Part shown: piece after piece, positions 1-12,301 of the stretch
Numbering within the stretch: the stretch's first letter is position 1
Layout of the letters: every line of letters begins with the position of its first letter
Assembly (NCBI GenBank): GCA_001936135.1
Contig: CP012822.1
Location: 310,001 to 374,000, forward strand
Reading direction: 5' to 3'
Length of the DNA stretch: 64,000 bases
From: Saccharomycopsis fibuligera x Saccharomycopsis cf. fibuligera
Taxonomy: Eukaryota > Ascomycota > Saccharomycetes > Ascoideales > Saccharomycopsidaceae
Translations under genes and position numbers: made by a program
Notes under the pieces: model-generated
Seen by the model: the letters and a program-made list of their open reading frames with translations, nothing else
Databases searched by the model: none
Told to the model about the DNA's origin: nothing

Positions 1-1329
1 GCAGTCTCTCTGGGTTTTAAAACTTTGCGATGAAAACAGCCATTGTACTTCGCGAAATAGAGTGTCATATATATCCAAGAGTACCCGCCCCAAGTATAGC
101 CCTTTGAAAAACTGAGGCTCAAATTATACTGAATGCTAGGCAGCATGGGAGAATAGATTAATCAAAATGGGACACAAACTTTTATTGCCCAGTTAGCAAA
201 AGCACCATAGCATCACACGATGAAGGGAGAGAAATTGTTTTTGAAAGTATAACTAAAAGCACCATAGACACGTTCCTTTCTCACACCTCACCAATTAACG
301 ATAGCAGACCAACGAAGTGCAAGGAAGCTTCAATGCAAGTGCAAGACATGCAACGTTAAAACTGTTCAAATTTTATTCTTACCCAGGAGGCGTCTGAAGC
401 AAAGTCTACCAACTGAAGGTTGGCAACCCAGGGAGGTGACTTTGTCTGATACCCCAACCAAATCAAAGTCTCAGTATTACGGCCTTGCTAAACTCAACTA
501 AGCTTGAAGTGGTGGAAGACAAAGCTTCCGGTACCTTTTTTTTCAATATTGTCCATATATATGTTCAAGCCTCAGATGGCATCAGTCGCTAAGCTACAAA
601 TGCTCAAAACTATAAACCATGGAAGTTATTCGCTGCAAGACGCGTTTATGATAATAACTCCGGAAAACATCCTAAAGGGAGGATTAGAAACTTGTTGTTT
701 ATGGAGGACCGCCCAATTAGATACCATAACAGGGCATATAAATCGAGGAAAGTAATGTCAGCAAAACAGAAAAATTCAACCGGGAGTCGGTGATCGCCAG
801 TTCAACACCTATGGGGGTACCATCAGACGGGCTTCACAGAATAACTTCTGTAGACGCCAATAGTACAAACATGCGTATCAACGGTGGGTACGTATCAGGG
901 CCTGATGCAACTCAAAATAGAAATATCGGTGGTTAAATGTGACTGTTACCGGAATAGAAATAATGAACGGTTTTCTTGGAGTACATCAGCCGCGCTCGAG
1001 TTTAAGAAAGCGTCCTCTAACAGACTTACTGAAAGCTCAGTAGCCATACTGTTAGAGCTACAGAACCGAATCTGATAGTGAAAAGGAATTGAAATTTGCC
1101 ATTAAAAGTACATGAGCTAGGGAGCCGGAGAATATCGAAGAATTTCAATGACAATAGAAACCATGGTACTATAGCCTTAAGCAAAGATAACGAGGAACGT
1201 AATACACCATTATTTCGAGTATAGGCAACTCAGAAATATCTCTAGAACGGCTCAAAGTTTTAAGAACAAAAGACTTCAAGATATTTTGAAACCCTAATAA
1301 ATCCATAAGAAGCACACTAGTCGAGATGA
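1..1329. other. Decayed sequence, no gene recognised
   Basis: No open frame longer than about 80 codons looks like a known protein. No tRNA or intact LTR was seen. It lies just upstream of a copia pol relic on the plus strand, so it may be the eroded gag/integrase half of that element, but I could not recognise protease, zinc-knuckle or integrase motifs. Confidence 0.4.
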
Positions 1330-2780
1330 TTGAGGACCATTTATCAAATAAATCTGACTCTCCCTATCTTAGCTGGACATATTGCGCACGATGCTCCCAT
1401 CAATTTAAATGAGCTACAATCTCCAACAAAACTGAGCTACAACCTTATGCAAAGACGTTATACGAATAAAAAACTGGCAACACCATATTGGCTGAAGAGG
1501 TTGACAAACATTAACATTCAGCCATTTGCACATGATATAGATTAGAACCCAAAAAGTTTTGCAAGTACTATAATCTCCTGCAATGAGAACTTACCACCGA
1601 GCTCTAAAACCGCCAGGGCTCAGAGACCCTATTAACAACCGGCTAACGTGAAACCAATCACATGCGAGGGCAACTTTAAAGTAAAAGCAGATCCCGATAT
1701 ATTGGGCAGACTGATTCCTACATGTTGGGACTTTTCGAGAAAAAACCGAAACGCTTGCAAGAGCATTGATAGTGGTAGGAGAAGACAACAAGATCGAAAA
1801 GACGCTTTGAGGCGCTTAGGCCTCAGCGCCTCGAGCAGAACTAGCCAGAATAATCCTAGCATATAGAGCACTGCACGATTGCTATTTCGTACATATCGAT
1901 GCCCCCTTTTTGAATGGCACTTACAAACCCAAGACCCTGGCACGTAACCACGGAGAGTAGCATACTTTTATAATCACAAATTTGTGTCATGTGAGGAGTA
2001 AAACGATGCGAAGGCTCAAATGAGTTAAGACAGACGGAATATGTTGCGGGGCCCTAGCGTGAATATATCTTCCAGACTTCCAACAGAAAGATACAGACAC
2101 CATAACATTAAGGCAAAATTGGAACTTTGATAGAGACGATATGTTCAACCTAAGGTGACGAGAGTAGGCCATGAAAGTTACCAGATACTGACAATTTGAG
2201 CGCTAACCTGATATCTAGTGCTCCGAGGAATTTCACTGATTCAGTTTAGGCTAAAAATTAACAAACAATATTTGCCTGGTACAAACAGAGAGTATTGCTT
2301 TAACAGACCACTAGAGCCTCGGCTGTTCTCTGTCGACCAAAGAAGACACCCGAAAATCAACGGTAGATGCAAACAGCAACAGACCAGTTGAATGCAAGCA
2401 CAGTACCTTCATTAGCTTTTCCTTATTTAACTAACTGATTCCAATATTCGCAGGAAACCTGCAAATGCATCTCAGGTATGCTAATTGTCTACAGAAGCAG
2501 AAGTGCAAGCAGAAACGATAGCTGCAACTTCACGGCCCGATTGAACAACATGGTACTATGTGTAGAGAAAATTGTTAAATTAAACTTTCTACCAAAGTTA
2601 TTGCGTTACTCTCTGCGTTCCAAGCCATCCGTAGAAAGATACCAAGGAAAGCACCTGGATTTTGAACATGGACAATATTTCACTGAACAAGTCAATAAGG
2701 TAACAGTGAGCAGAGTACGTGGTTTTGTGTTGAATGAAACCCTCTCATTCCAGGGGGGAAGGTCAAAGCTGTATCAGTGA
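1330..2780 (+). pseudogene. Ty1/copia pol relic related to element A
   Basis: Three pieces in different frames follow the order of a copia pol. Around 1460-1545 the reading includes ATPYWLKRLT, similar to TTPFWLKSFT just before the RT deletion in element A. Around 1840-1930 the plus strand reads RIILAYRALHDC, then HIDAPFLNG, the usual copia RT block. Around 2487-2545 it reads LSTEAEVQAETIAATSR, matching the RNase H block of element A (SSTEAELQAVTAATNEAS). Near 2630 VERYQGK precedes a degenerate C-terminal block comparable to LDRYQGH in A. Stops and frameshifts separate every piece, so it is dead. It retains the RT region that A has lost. I see no LTRs for it. Confidence 0.65.
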
Positions 2781-4786
2781 CATTTCCTGTAGCGTTAATG
2801 ATATACTATTACCCATTTTTGTGAGCCGCATCGGGTGGAAGAGAACTACTCTGGCGTGTATGGGATCACCGAGGAAGCCAATAGCAAACACACTATAAAA
2901 ACCTTTTTCGTAATGGGATCATTATGGGTGGGTAATCTAGCTTCATTTCTCCATTTTCTGCAACATAACCGGGTCGCAAGTAAGAGGCCTCTTTCAAATA
3001 TTTATGGACACTAGTCCCACCAGTGGTAGTCAGATCTGATTAAATCTGCTATGAGTTGCAGTTCTAGTTACTATAGTTGGTCATAATGCGAGATGTCTTC
3101 TTCTAGAACTCAAATTGAACTCCGTATATCTTCTATTCAGTTACCACATACCACGCTGGCAGAGTTATTAAGTGAGCTATGACCACTGGCTGATCTACTA
3201 CTACTACAAATTGATGGTATCTATCCTAAAAAAGTTGTTCTTCTCTTCAAATTTCTGATAGATTTGATTTTCCGCTTTTTTTTCCAACTGGAAAATAATA
3301 GATGCAGAACGTTGTTCGATTCAGTAATGTTTGAATGGTAGTCTGTGGGAGTATGGTGGAACCATGATAACCATAATCATAGCTGTTGGATGCAATCGCC
3401 TTACATTTTCGAAATCCAACTAAAATATTAATAAACCTATAGCAACGTTGCCTGAGCCATCGATAGGTAACCGGCAGACTGACTAACATAAATGCTAGGG
3501 TGCATCTACAAAGAGCAGCCAAAACGAAGCCGTATTATGCTAGAAATGCTACCTACCAGCAGTCAAGTCTGTGGGTATAAAACTGTATGTTTTTTTAGCA
3601 CAACATACAATAGTATTGAACCATCAAGAGCACTCACTACCCTTTAGGTAGCTGCATCCGAGATTTTACATATGGTCATATGATGCTTGTGTCTCTCAAT
3701 TCTTCTGTTGCTCTGCAAGTTACTGCTCTTCCTCAACCTGTCCTGTTAAATCACTAGTTAACCGTCTTGTTTGATGAAAAAACCGGCGGGAAGAAGAAGG
3801 AGCATTAAGCTTCCAACCAATGTATCTGAGCACTGATAAATTAAATTGTTTTGAAAAAGCTTCCATCTACCTTTTATACTGCTTCGTAAAACACGCACTT
3901 AGTCTCATTTTTCTGTAGTTATGATACGTTAGTAGAAAAAGAAACCCCCAATATTAAGAAAATCGCATGGTTATAGTATTGAAACACTGGACAAAGGATA
4001 CCAATTCAAAATCCAATGGATCAACAGTCGAGGTAAAGCACTAGTATAGCAGAGCCTCTACAGTAGTCAACCACCCATTTTATAGTGCACTTGGTAACGC
4101 TGAGTTTTAGTCAGTAGGAGCATTAATAACCATTCTGGTGATAGCGAGTACACTAAACTAGATTAAGCGTGACCAAAGAGGTTAGCTAGTTCCTTGGGCA
4201 GTGAAGCTAGTTTTAAGCTTTTGAGAATGATCCGCCATCCCTACATGCAAGGTCACCACTTGAACGCCGCGCACCAACGCAGTACGCCAACAGGCCGCTA
4301 CTGATTTTCATGGAGAGGTTACCAATCATCTTCAAGCCATGTTAGACGAAGCCGTTTCGATATTTACACAGGAAATGCCATAACCGCAACAACATTAACT
4401 ACCAGTAGCATATTGAGCCCAAGGTCGACTATTTGCAGATCATCGTGGTTCTCAGGGCCCCGCATTTATTGATATCACCTGGGAATACGTCACTTGTGAT
4501 GCCATTAATCTCCATCCTGATGGAAATAGCAGCCTTTTTTTCAGATAACCCGTTCGAGGAAAATAAGGAATTCTTTTGTCGAACTTTTATGCCATGACAG
4601 TATACGGGCGACACAAGGAAAAGATTTATGAGATCATGACAAAGGAATCTGGTTGTTAAATATGTTTATGGTGTTCCCCTTTTGACGAGTGGAAAACCGT
4701 TTTGGTGATAGCATTTTGATCACATCACCCTTACCCGGGTTACATGTGCGCCCCGTGTAGCTCTTCTTGCTGGCAGGCCGCTTCTA
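2781..4786. other. Unassigned sequence, no gene recognised
   Basis: Only short open frames with no familiar motif occur here. Position between a copia relic and a gypsy relic suggests eroded retrotransposon DNA (the copia 3' LTR and the gypsy 5' LTR/gag), but no LTR of families A-E could be matched by eye. Confidence 0.35.
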
Positions 4787-7300
4787 GTGCCAGATACCTA
4801 TGACATTCCTATGGCTACCAGAGCCACTACTTCATCAAGTTCAGTTAGACCGGACTCGCTCCGTTTTTGTGCCCATGATAATTTCAGCAACACATTTCTT
4901 ACCAAGCTATTATATAGTATTTCACCAGTTGCCTCAGATAAAAACCCATCTGTTTCTCCGGAAGTTAATAGTATGAACATTAATCGATCTTTCGGATGCT
5001 TTAAAACGGGAAACAATTTTTCATGGAAATCAGGGAGTTGCTTCAATTGCACGCAAACTGGGCATTTGGCCAGAAAGTATCTACTTCAAAGGGTCAGCAA
5101 GAGAAGTAAAGCGTTCAAAGTTGAGGCACTTTGTGGCGCAAAGAATACCAACCTCCTCCGGAACAACTTGGTTGCGAGAACAGAAGCCACCCAAAACACC
5201 GAAAGTTCCTTATTCGCTGACTTTGCTGCAACCGGTCTTATGAAAGCTGAAGCAGAAGATGGTGTTGTTGATTCTGGATCGCAACACATCCTGACTGTGC
5301 TAAAGACTTTGGCGTGATGCCTCGCACATATGTTATAGTCTCTATCGCTTGTGGGCAGAGTAGCAAATTAGACAGCATCCCCCACATTAATTGCGACATC
5401 AACGATGGCACTTTTTGTGAACAGATGGCAAAGCCAAAATATTTTCATAAGGATGTTGTACTGGCAGTGCCATTCGGCAACAAATGTGGCGCGGATTTTG
5501 TGTTAGTCAATTTCAAACTTGATACTACGTTCATGTCGTGTAAAAAATCTGCCCCCAAAGCCCTGAAAGACTATCTAGAGCTGCACTTCATTATGATCAG
5601 CAAACCACACACCGCTTCAGAGGGTGCCGTTGCGGATACGGACCTTTCGGGACCTGACAAGCTGTTTGAGGGATTTAAAAACACTTGCGGAATCGCTGTG
5701 CACCGGCTTTCAATCAAGGGGAAGAAAGTCGCCATGCTAACTATCGCACTTCAAGGACCAACTATTTGTTATTTCCTGACCAAGAAGAAGTAATTCCCTA
5801 GGAACTTCAGAGGCTGCTTAAGACTGGAATTATCAGAACTAGGACATCAGGTCTAATAGACCAGCGTTTTGACGCGTAAAAATAAAAGGGATACTCTTCA
5901 AATTTGCTTGTTTTTACTGACAAAGGACTTTATATTGATAAGGGAAAACATTACTGGAGCTAGAAACTACAGAACCTACACTTAGTTGAATCTGACCCAA
6001 TATTTTCACCCACTAAAATTACAGGAAGCCAAAGAACGCTGCATTCCTGCTCCAGGGAGCCAACTACGAGTACAACTGATTGCCATTTCGAATAAAGAAT
6101 GAACCAATCACTGCACATAAACTTTTAGCAGACTTTCAGATACCTGTCAATGATTTCCTGGTCAGTTACATTGATGATATTATAGTCACTCATTTCGAGT
6201 CAAAACATTGGAGGCCAGTAAAACGGACTTTTGGAATTTTGAGAGCACACCAAATGGGAATAAAGAGGTCTAAATGTGATTTTGCCAAACGACAGATTCA
6301 ATTTCTAGGGTTTCCATTGAATGAAAGAACCGCAAGGAAGCCAGATCAGGCGAAAGCATATTATAAGGGCTTTGGTCTTCCCACGCGATGCATGTGAGAT
6401 ACAGAGATTATTAGGTTTCGTTAGCTTGTTCAAGCATCATGTTACAAAATTAGTACAAGCCAAACCGCGCCCACAGAAGTATATTAAAGATTACTGGCTA
6501 GTAGAAAATGAGGCTTTTGTGCAATTAAGTGGTAAAGCTAAGTAATGTTTTCCAAATACGTTCTAGACCAAGGTCGGCTGATGGTGAAAGCACTTATCTT
6601 GAACTTGAACCTGACGCATCAGAGTTTTCCAGCGGAGGTGCGGTATATCAAGTAAAAGAAGAAACTCAGAAGATTTCGCAAAGTGTGTGGTCACATTCGC
6701 ATTAAGGTCGTTCACGTAAGCGGAAACAACCTACTCTATCCGGCAGAAAGGACTATTGTCTCTACTTTAGTATCTGCATCAAGCTAGCCACTACATTGGA
6801 GAATATCGTGTATTTGTGTTCCCAGATCGTCGTTCTACAGACTATTGGCTGAAATCAAATCTCCCCAGAAAACAATGGGCTAACACGTTCGCTCGTCCAC
6901 CTATCGCGGTACGATGTTCCGGTCAAAGAAATATTGAAAGAAAACATTCCATCTTTGCAGATGGGATTTCTTGACATGTTGAAGGCCCTGCTTTTAATCT
7001 TCAACTTGAGGTCTTTTCAGTTACCAACTATCATGAGGTGGCCGAAAAATATGCGGATGTACATAAACTATTGGGAGATAGGTGCCGAACTTATCATGTA
7101 AACCTTCAGAGCGTTTCAATTGTCTGAAAGTTAAGTTCAGTACGTCCGTTTCAAAGTTCCAAAGTACTTGTTCTGGAAGAAGGCTGCTTAGGGATGTATT
7201 GGACAGGCACAGGGTCAAATTCAAGCACACATCATTGTTGTACGCCCCTATGTTAACCACCGCTATTATTATGAAAAAATGGCATATCAGGCAGACATAG
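4787..7300 (+). pseudogene. Ty3/gypsy gag-pol relic, lineage distinct from E
   Basis: A first open stretch (4787-5317) carries a gag zinc knuckle of form C-x2-C-x4-H-x4-Y (CFNCTQTGHLARKY), the last cysteine lost, and then a protease-like VVDSGSQHIL. The same region continues in a shifted frame to 5793. At about 6040-6370 a gypsy RT is readable: a block equivalent to AFLLQGANYEYN, then SYIDDIIVTH (the Y-x-D-D site), then FLGFPLNE. At about 6390-6450 there is RLLGFVSLFKHHVTKLV, and at 6600-6650 an RNase H start (EPDASEFSSGGAVYQ). Integrase beyond 6850 is too eroded to call. Its RT wording differs from element E (YLDDILIYGDD), so it is a separate gypsy lineage. Multiple frameshifts make it inactive. 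Confidence 0.7.
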
Positions 7301-8279
7301 CAAGTAGATCATAAGGTATGAAACTTGGGCCAGCAAGCGTTATTCTTCTACCTACTACAATCCTGATCCTGTTCATGCCATCTCTATTGCTCATTTCATA
7401 TGATTTGCAGGGACCTTATCTCCAAAATTCTATCTCACTAGCTGGACTTTTGCTTTGGATGCTGAACTGCGCTGGAATGGGGTTACTGTGGCTATCAATA
7501 AAGACCACGCAAGAGCATTACACATGTTTAGCATTAATAATGGTTCCAAGAGGGAGGAGCGCTTATCTATTGTACAGTTTCTAAAGCACACTAACTTCAG
7601 CAGATCTATTGAGATGTGGTCCTACAACGTCCTTTTATAGTCATCGATCCAATATCTACACATTTTGATCGCGAAATTAGTCAAATAAATACCCAGCGTC
7701 TGTTAACGGTTGTACAGGATAAATATGACCATGATTACTGGTAGAGAAAACGTCTGCAAAGAACCACGTCCCCTCAGAAAGGGTCAATCCAGAGAACAGC
7801 GGTCCGTCTGGTTTTGGTGAAAACCTTTTTTCGGAACTACCTTGCACACAGACAGAGTGCTTCAGCTGGATAAATAAAGGTAGTGCTATAGTTAAGTTTG
7901 CCAAAACCAAGCTACCTTTCAGTTCAGCTAATCCAGTGTATACTTTACTGGAATCAGAGGTATTTTTTCTAGATTATCTCGCCAAATCCAAGCGTTGTTT
8001 TTTTTTTAAAAAAAAACTAGCCGCTCTCTTCGTGCTAAAGTTTACTTAATTTATCAATAGCCGACTTGGGTTGAGTAGCGCTCCAGACGATGTCTTTCAA
8101 CAAAGGTGGAGATCTTCCATAATAATTTATCTACATCATTTTAGGACATATACCAATTTCTACACTATCAAATACATGACGCACACCTATGCAATACACC
8201 TGATTAATAGTGTTAAACTGACCCAATCGATTAACGTACTGAAAAAGTGAATACAGTGCTGTGACAGTATATAAATTTA
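7301..8279. other. Unassigned sequence, no gene recognised
   Basis: No protein family recognised. It contains a T9/A9 run near 8000. Probably the 3' end of the gypsy relic and eroded LTR sequence. Confidence 0.3.
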
Positions 8280-8375
8280 GTACAGTCATTGCACAATACT
8301 AATATTTGCTACTTCAGTCAGATTATTATTTATATACTGTTCAGCCCAAGATTCTTATATACATATGATAAGCTA
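8280..8375 (+). repeat. Fragment of B-type LTR (old)
   Basis: The stretch with TTCAGTCAGATTATTATTTA and then TTCAGCCCAAGATTC lines up with the middle of the family B LTR (TTCAGTCTGATTAGTATTTA, then CTAACCCAATATT). Ends cannot be placed. Strongly diverged. Confidence 0.5.
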
Positions 8376-8544
8376 GGAGGGGAGAGAAAGGATGTGCAAG
8401 AGAAAGAAGTTTAGCTGAGCATAGCGAAGATCCTAAAGAGTTCCAGTAACTTATGAACTCAGTGAACTCTCTTCACGCAGACTAAAATGTGTAGAGACTT
8501 CAGGGATAATACAGATTGGAGAACAACCAGGGGTTCGTAGCGAC

Positions 8545-8806
8545 ACCCTGATATCTCAAAGTTCAAAGTTTTCAATGTCAAAGGATTGTATTTCTACTAC
8601 AACTAAAATAACAAATATATAATAATCTTGGGTTGTAACGTACATAAATACTGATTACACTGAAGGCAAAATATCTTAGCGACGCGCGATTCATAGTACT
8701 AATTACGCAAATCCTGCTTCATTGAAAAAGACCTTGAAATCTATTCTCTATGAAGTGTTGCTTGATTTCATTCACATAGGTTGGTCTAGGATTCAATGAC
8801 CGTCAG
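8545..8806 (-). repeat. Decayed solo LTR, B type, reverse
   Basis: Read on the plus strand it begins CCCTGATATCTCAAAG and runs through AACTAAAATAACAAATATA to GGTTGGTCTAGGATTCAATG, the reverse order of the B LTR. Many substitutions; no target duplication could be identified. Confidence 0.6.
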
Positions 8807-8824
8807 TGGCAGGATGAGTATCCG

Positions 8825-9090
8825 GTGAGCATTGAGTTGTAGGCCACCAAAGCTGGGTGTGCAAAACTGAGAAGTGTAACAGAATAAGTACGTAGACTGT
8901 TTCTCGTGGAACAGGATCTGCATAATTACCGCTAGTAATCATATGTCTATAATATGTTTTGCACTCAGTCTTATGCTTATTTAAACATGGTCCAACCCAA
9001 TATTGTCGAATATTTAAATTGGATAGTTATAATTGAAATAGAAGGCTTCGACCGCGAGCACATAAACCCGCAGGTTTCAGTGCTACGTAC
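8825..9090 (+). repeat. Decayed solo LTR, B type, forward
   Basis: It starts near TGAGCATTGAGTTGTAGGCC (B consensus TGACGAACATTGAGTTCTAG), includes TGTTTTGCACTCAGTC and ACATGGTCCAACCCAATATT, and ends near TTTCAGTGCTACGTA, which matches the B LTR end TGTCAGTATTCCGTAA. No clear target duplication. Confidence 0.65.
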
Positions 9091-9139
9091 ATTTTGAGAC
9101 TGGAGTGCAGACGTGGTCTACTACCCGTTGGCTTTAAGG

Positions 9140-9448
9140 CAAGCAGGTCAGGTTCAATCAACATTGAGCATCCAAAAAATCAATTGGAGATAGCTCCTCG
9201 ATAAAAGTATCTTCTAGATAAAAAGCTTCTTACAATAAGTATATAAGAAGCCATGATCGTCATTATAACTATTAGGTATTCTGTATAGAGAATAGTAAGC
9301 GAAGTCATCTTTCTTTTCATTACAATATACGTATCTCGTTTATTTTATCTAGAGGATTTTTTTTCTTCCTAGGGATTACTAGAAAACAACTATAAATCCT
9401 GAAACCTTCCAACGTCTTAACTCAGACACTATAACCGCTTCTCCTACA
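9140..9448 (+). repeat. Decayed LTR, E (gypsy) type
   Basis: It matches the E LTR from the TATATAAGAAGCC segment through AGTAAGCGAAGTCATC, TTTATTTTATCTAGAG and CTTCCTAG to the terminal CTCCTACA. It also contains the remnant of the gag start (ATAAATCCTGAAACCTTCC). No iMet-type primer site follows, so it is a solo LTR or a truncated element. The left edge is approximate. Confidence 0.65.
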
Positions 9449-9544
9449 GGGTTGTCGTCTAACTGGCCTCAGCTAGACCTTGTCTTTGGTCCCGTTGTTT
9501 TCCCTTAAAACATCTTAGAGTACTTAGACTATATCAACCTTCTC

Positions 9545-9911
9545 TACTGGATTTATACCAATTAATATCTTTCGTACCGTCCATTTGGTATGATCTCCTT
9601 TGTAGTAAACTGCCTTTTTTGACAGAAAACATTTGAGCGCACGCATAGTTGCTAAGGAGAACAACATCAAAGATGTGATGGAAACTTTTTCATCACCTGT
9701 GCATCATGGGTGAGTAATAAGATTATTATATATAGTCTGAAAGACAGAATGTTTTTATTTAATCACATAGTTTCTCATAAGCAAGAAATAAAAGTCCAAT
9801 TTCAATACTAAAAATATTCTCCACTACTAGAGGAGAGACTAGTCTAACCAGTGCTATTCAAAGGGGGCAACCTCAGGTATGGGTAGCAGATCTAGTCACT
9901 ATACTCTGACA
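9545..9911 (+). repeat. Diverged solo LTR, A type
   Basis: It aligns end to end with the LTRs of element A (TGTTGG start here TACTGG; end ATACTCTGACA) but has many substitutions and a deletion of about 27 bp before the CACTACTAGAGG segment. The flanks TTCTC (left) and TTTTCTC (right) do not form an exact 5-bp duplication. It shows that family A was active here well before the insertion at 10.7 kb. Confidence 0.8.
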
Positions 9912-9934
9912 TTTTCTCAAGCTTGCCTTCCTTT

Positions 9935-10425
9935 TCTCTAACTTACTAATAGTAAATATATAGAATATGGGGTTGGACCATGTTTCTAAATAATAATCAG
10001 ACTGAAAACAAAACATGTTATTAATGAACATTCAGTTCTAGGCCAACAAACCTGAATGCACTTAACCAATATTTATTACTGAATAACTTCGGCGATCTTT
10101 TATCTAGCTCCAAGGTACACCTTTCTACTACTATTAATCGCAAAGCAATACGATGTTTTGTATTCAGTGTGACTATTATTTAAAGAGGGTCCAATTCTAT
10201 ATTTCTATATATTTATTATTAGTTGGTTATATTAGAAGTATAACGCTGTTACTACATCCAAAAACATGAACCCTGAGATGTCAGTATTCCCAAAGTTATT
10301 GGTTCGCAATTAGTAGTATTAGATACATGTACCTTCCACCAGGATAAAAGATCCGTCGAGTTATTCAATGATAAATCCTTAAGCGTACTCAGGTTTGTTG
10401 CTTGAAAACTCTACCTTCATACTCA
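9935..10425 (-). repeat. Decayed LTR, B type, reverse, split by a younger B LTR
   Basis: Two reverse B LTR pieces, about 9935-10021 (containing GGTTGGACCATG and ATCAGACTGAAAACAAAACATG) and 10295-10425 (GGTTCGCAATTAGTAG to GGTTTGTTGCTTGAAAAC), are continuous once the forward LTR at 10022-10294 is removed. Confidence 0.75.
10022..10294 (+). repeat. Solo LTR, B type, nested, TSD GTTAT
   Basis: It is a full 273-bp B LTR from TAATGAACATTCAG to ATGTCAGTATTCCCAAA, flanked by GTTAT at 10017-10021 and GTTAT at 10295-10299. The duplication lies inside an older B LTR of opposite orientation. The gag-initiating ATGAACCCTGAGATG typical of this family is present at its right end. Confidence 0.85.
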
Positions 10426-10453
10426 TCTAATTGTAGCATTCTGCTGTATTACG

Positions 10454-10677
10454 GGTAACAAATCAGTTCAGGATAACTTCTGATAAAGTTAACTCTTAGA
10501 CCGGTAGCTCTTGGCTACAGTTAGACCCTGGAACCAGGTGACGCCTGGTTACAAACCTCCTAACAATAACTATATGAGAAGCTAGGTTATAAATAGAATA
10601 ACAGTAAGCGAAGTTATCTTCCTTTCATTACAATATATTTATCTTCTTTATTTTATCTAGAGCATTACCTCTCTTCC
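10454..10677 (+). repeat. E-type solo LTR, left part (split by element A)
   Basis: It matches the E LTR from (TG)TAACAAATCAGTTCAG through the CTTCC target site. The right part is 16290-16368. The whole solo LTR is flanked by TTACG at 10449-10453 and TTACG at 16369-16373, a 5-bp duplication, and sits directly upstream of tRNA-Pro. Confidence 0.85.
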
Positions 10678-11071
10678 TGTTGGATTTATACCAATTAACA
10701 TCTTTCATACCGTCCATTTGGTATAATCTCCTTTTTGGTAAACTGCCTTTTGCGGCCGAGAACATTTGAGCGCACGCATGATTGCTAAGGAGAACAACAT
10801 CAAAGATGTGATGGAAAATTTTTCATCACCTGAGCATTATGGGTGAGTAATGAAATTATTATATATAGTCTGAAAGACAGAATGTTTTTATTAAATGATA
10901 TAGTTTATAATAAGTAAGGAAATATAAGTCCAATTTCATTACTAAAGAAAAATATTAGTATCTCAGTAAGTGGCTATCCTTCACTACTAGAGGAGAGACT
11001 AGTCTAACCAGTGCTATCCAGAGGGGACAACCTCAGGTATGGGTAGCAGATATAGTCACTATACTCCGACA
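10678..11071 (+). repeat. 5' LTR of element A
   Basis: 394 bp, TGTTGG...CCGACA, identical to the 3' LTR in my reading. It is preceded by CTTCC, the target duplication within an E-type solo LTR. Confidence 0.93.
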
Positions 11072-11378
11072 TGGCGTTACAGACAGGATACGGTGGTTAT
11101 TAAATTATCCATCCTTCCAATGGCTGAATCTAGTTACATACTAGACACAGTAACTTCCTCACGTTTTATTACCCGTGGTTACATACTTGAATAATGTTAA
11201 TTGATAGTCAAAATTGCTACGGCAACACAGGATAAGATATCGGGCAGAAGTTTCATCAACTGGTAATGAAACAGCCTCGGATGACTAGCAACCATTTAGA
11301 TATACATTAGGACTTATCGGCCAAGAAACAATTTGACACAAATTGGAAGCACAATGAAATATTAACAGAATAATAGCT

Positions 11379-12301
11379 ATGAACCACGAAAGTAAAAACA
11401 AAAGCTCAAACGATGTTAAAGAGGAAAACATCCCAAAATTACAAGAGTTGATTGCTGGTATTAACAATCTATCTCTATCCAAGACGCTACTGCAAAAACG
11501 GCCACGGAACTTTACGAGATTCAAGACCGTATATCCAAATCTATTCCAAAATTGAGCGCGTTGAAGAATTCAAACGCAAACTTCATCAATTATTACAATG
11601 CATTGAAGCATAGATTATCTGAGAGAGGATACAAGAATTTTGTTACTTGCTTCGAAAAAGGCATCATAGAGATGCAAGACGAAGAAACGGAATTCATTGT
11701 TGAAAATGTAATCAGAAACACTACTGATACATCTCTTGCCCACATTTCGCAGATCAACAATAACAGACCCGACGAATACAAGAAATCATCAATGCAAATT
11801 TTGGCGAAGTTGCGTGAAAACTGTTTGGACCTTATTCTTACCGAGGAAGCAGCTAAGGCAAAGTTTGCCGCACTAAAGTTAGGCAACCAAAAGGGTGACC
11901 TTATTCGGTACATTAACCAAGTTTTCATCGTAATGGATTCACTCAAATGGAACAATATTAGATTGGAAGAAAATGTGATTGCAGGTACTTTGTTTTTAAA
12001 CCTTGATGAAAACTATAGTGAGTTCTCTGATGACATCAATCGTCGAGCAGCTAACGATGAAACCTATGATCCCTACAAACTATTTGATTCTATAGGAGAT
12101 TATGAGGACAAATTAGGAAGATATCATAAGGGAATGATCAGAAAAGCTGTATTTATGAAAGATCGATCAGTTGGAACCTACAATAAAGCATATAGGTCAA
12201 GAACGTACAATCACGGAAAAACTGAGAAAATATATCAGGAATCCGAAATCCACAACACAACATCCGATGGGAATTATCAAGCGAGGCACTCGCACAATTA
12301 A
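11379..12301 (+). pseudogene. Element A gag, frame disrupted near the start
   Basis: The first plausible ATG is at 11379 (MNHESKNKSSND...). Its frame runs to a stop near 11554. The main gag frame, open from about 11464 to the stop at 12301, has no ATG until about codon 41 of that stretch. The two overlap around 11464-11551, so a one-base-class indel has probably split the N-terminus. The body is a typical helical copia capsid of roughly 250 aa without a zinc knuckle. Its last 44 codons overlap the pol frame, which begins one base forward, so pol must be made by a +1 shift (heptamer at 12281). Function: capsid shell of the virus-like particle. Confidence 0.7.

Noticed and set aside
504-755. 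83-codon frame at 504-755 as a gene
   Set aside because: No recognisable motif, surrounded by decayed sequence of the same composition.
11552-11554. Start of element A gag at 11552
   Set aside because: The triplet is TTG. The ATG at 11379 is in another frame; the gag start is more likely disrupted by an indel.
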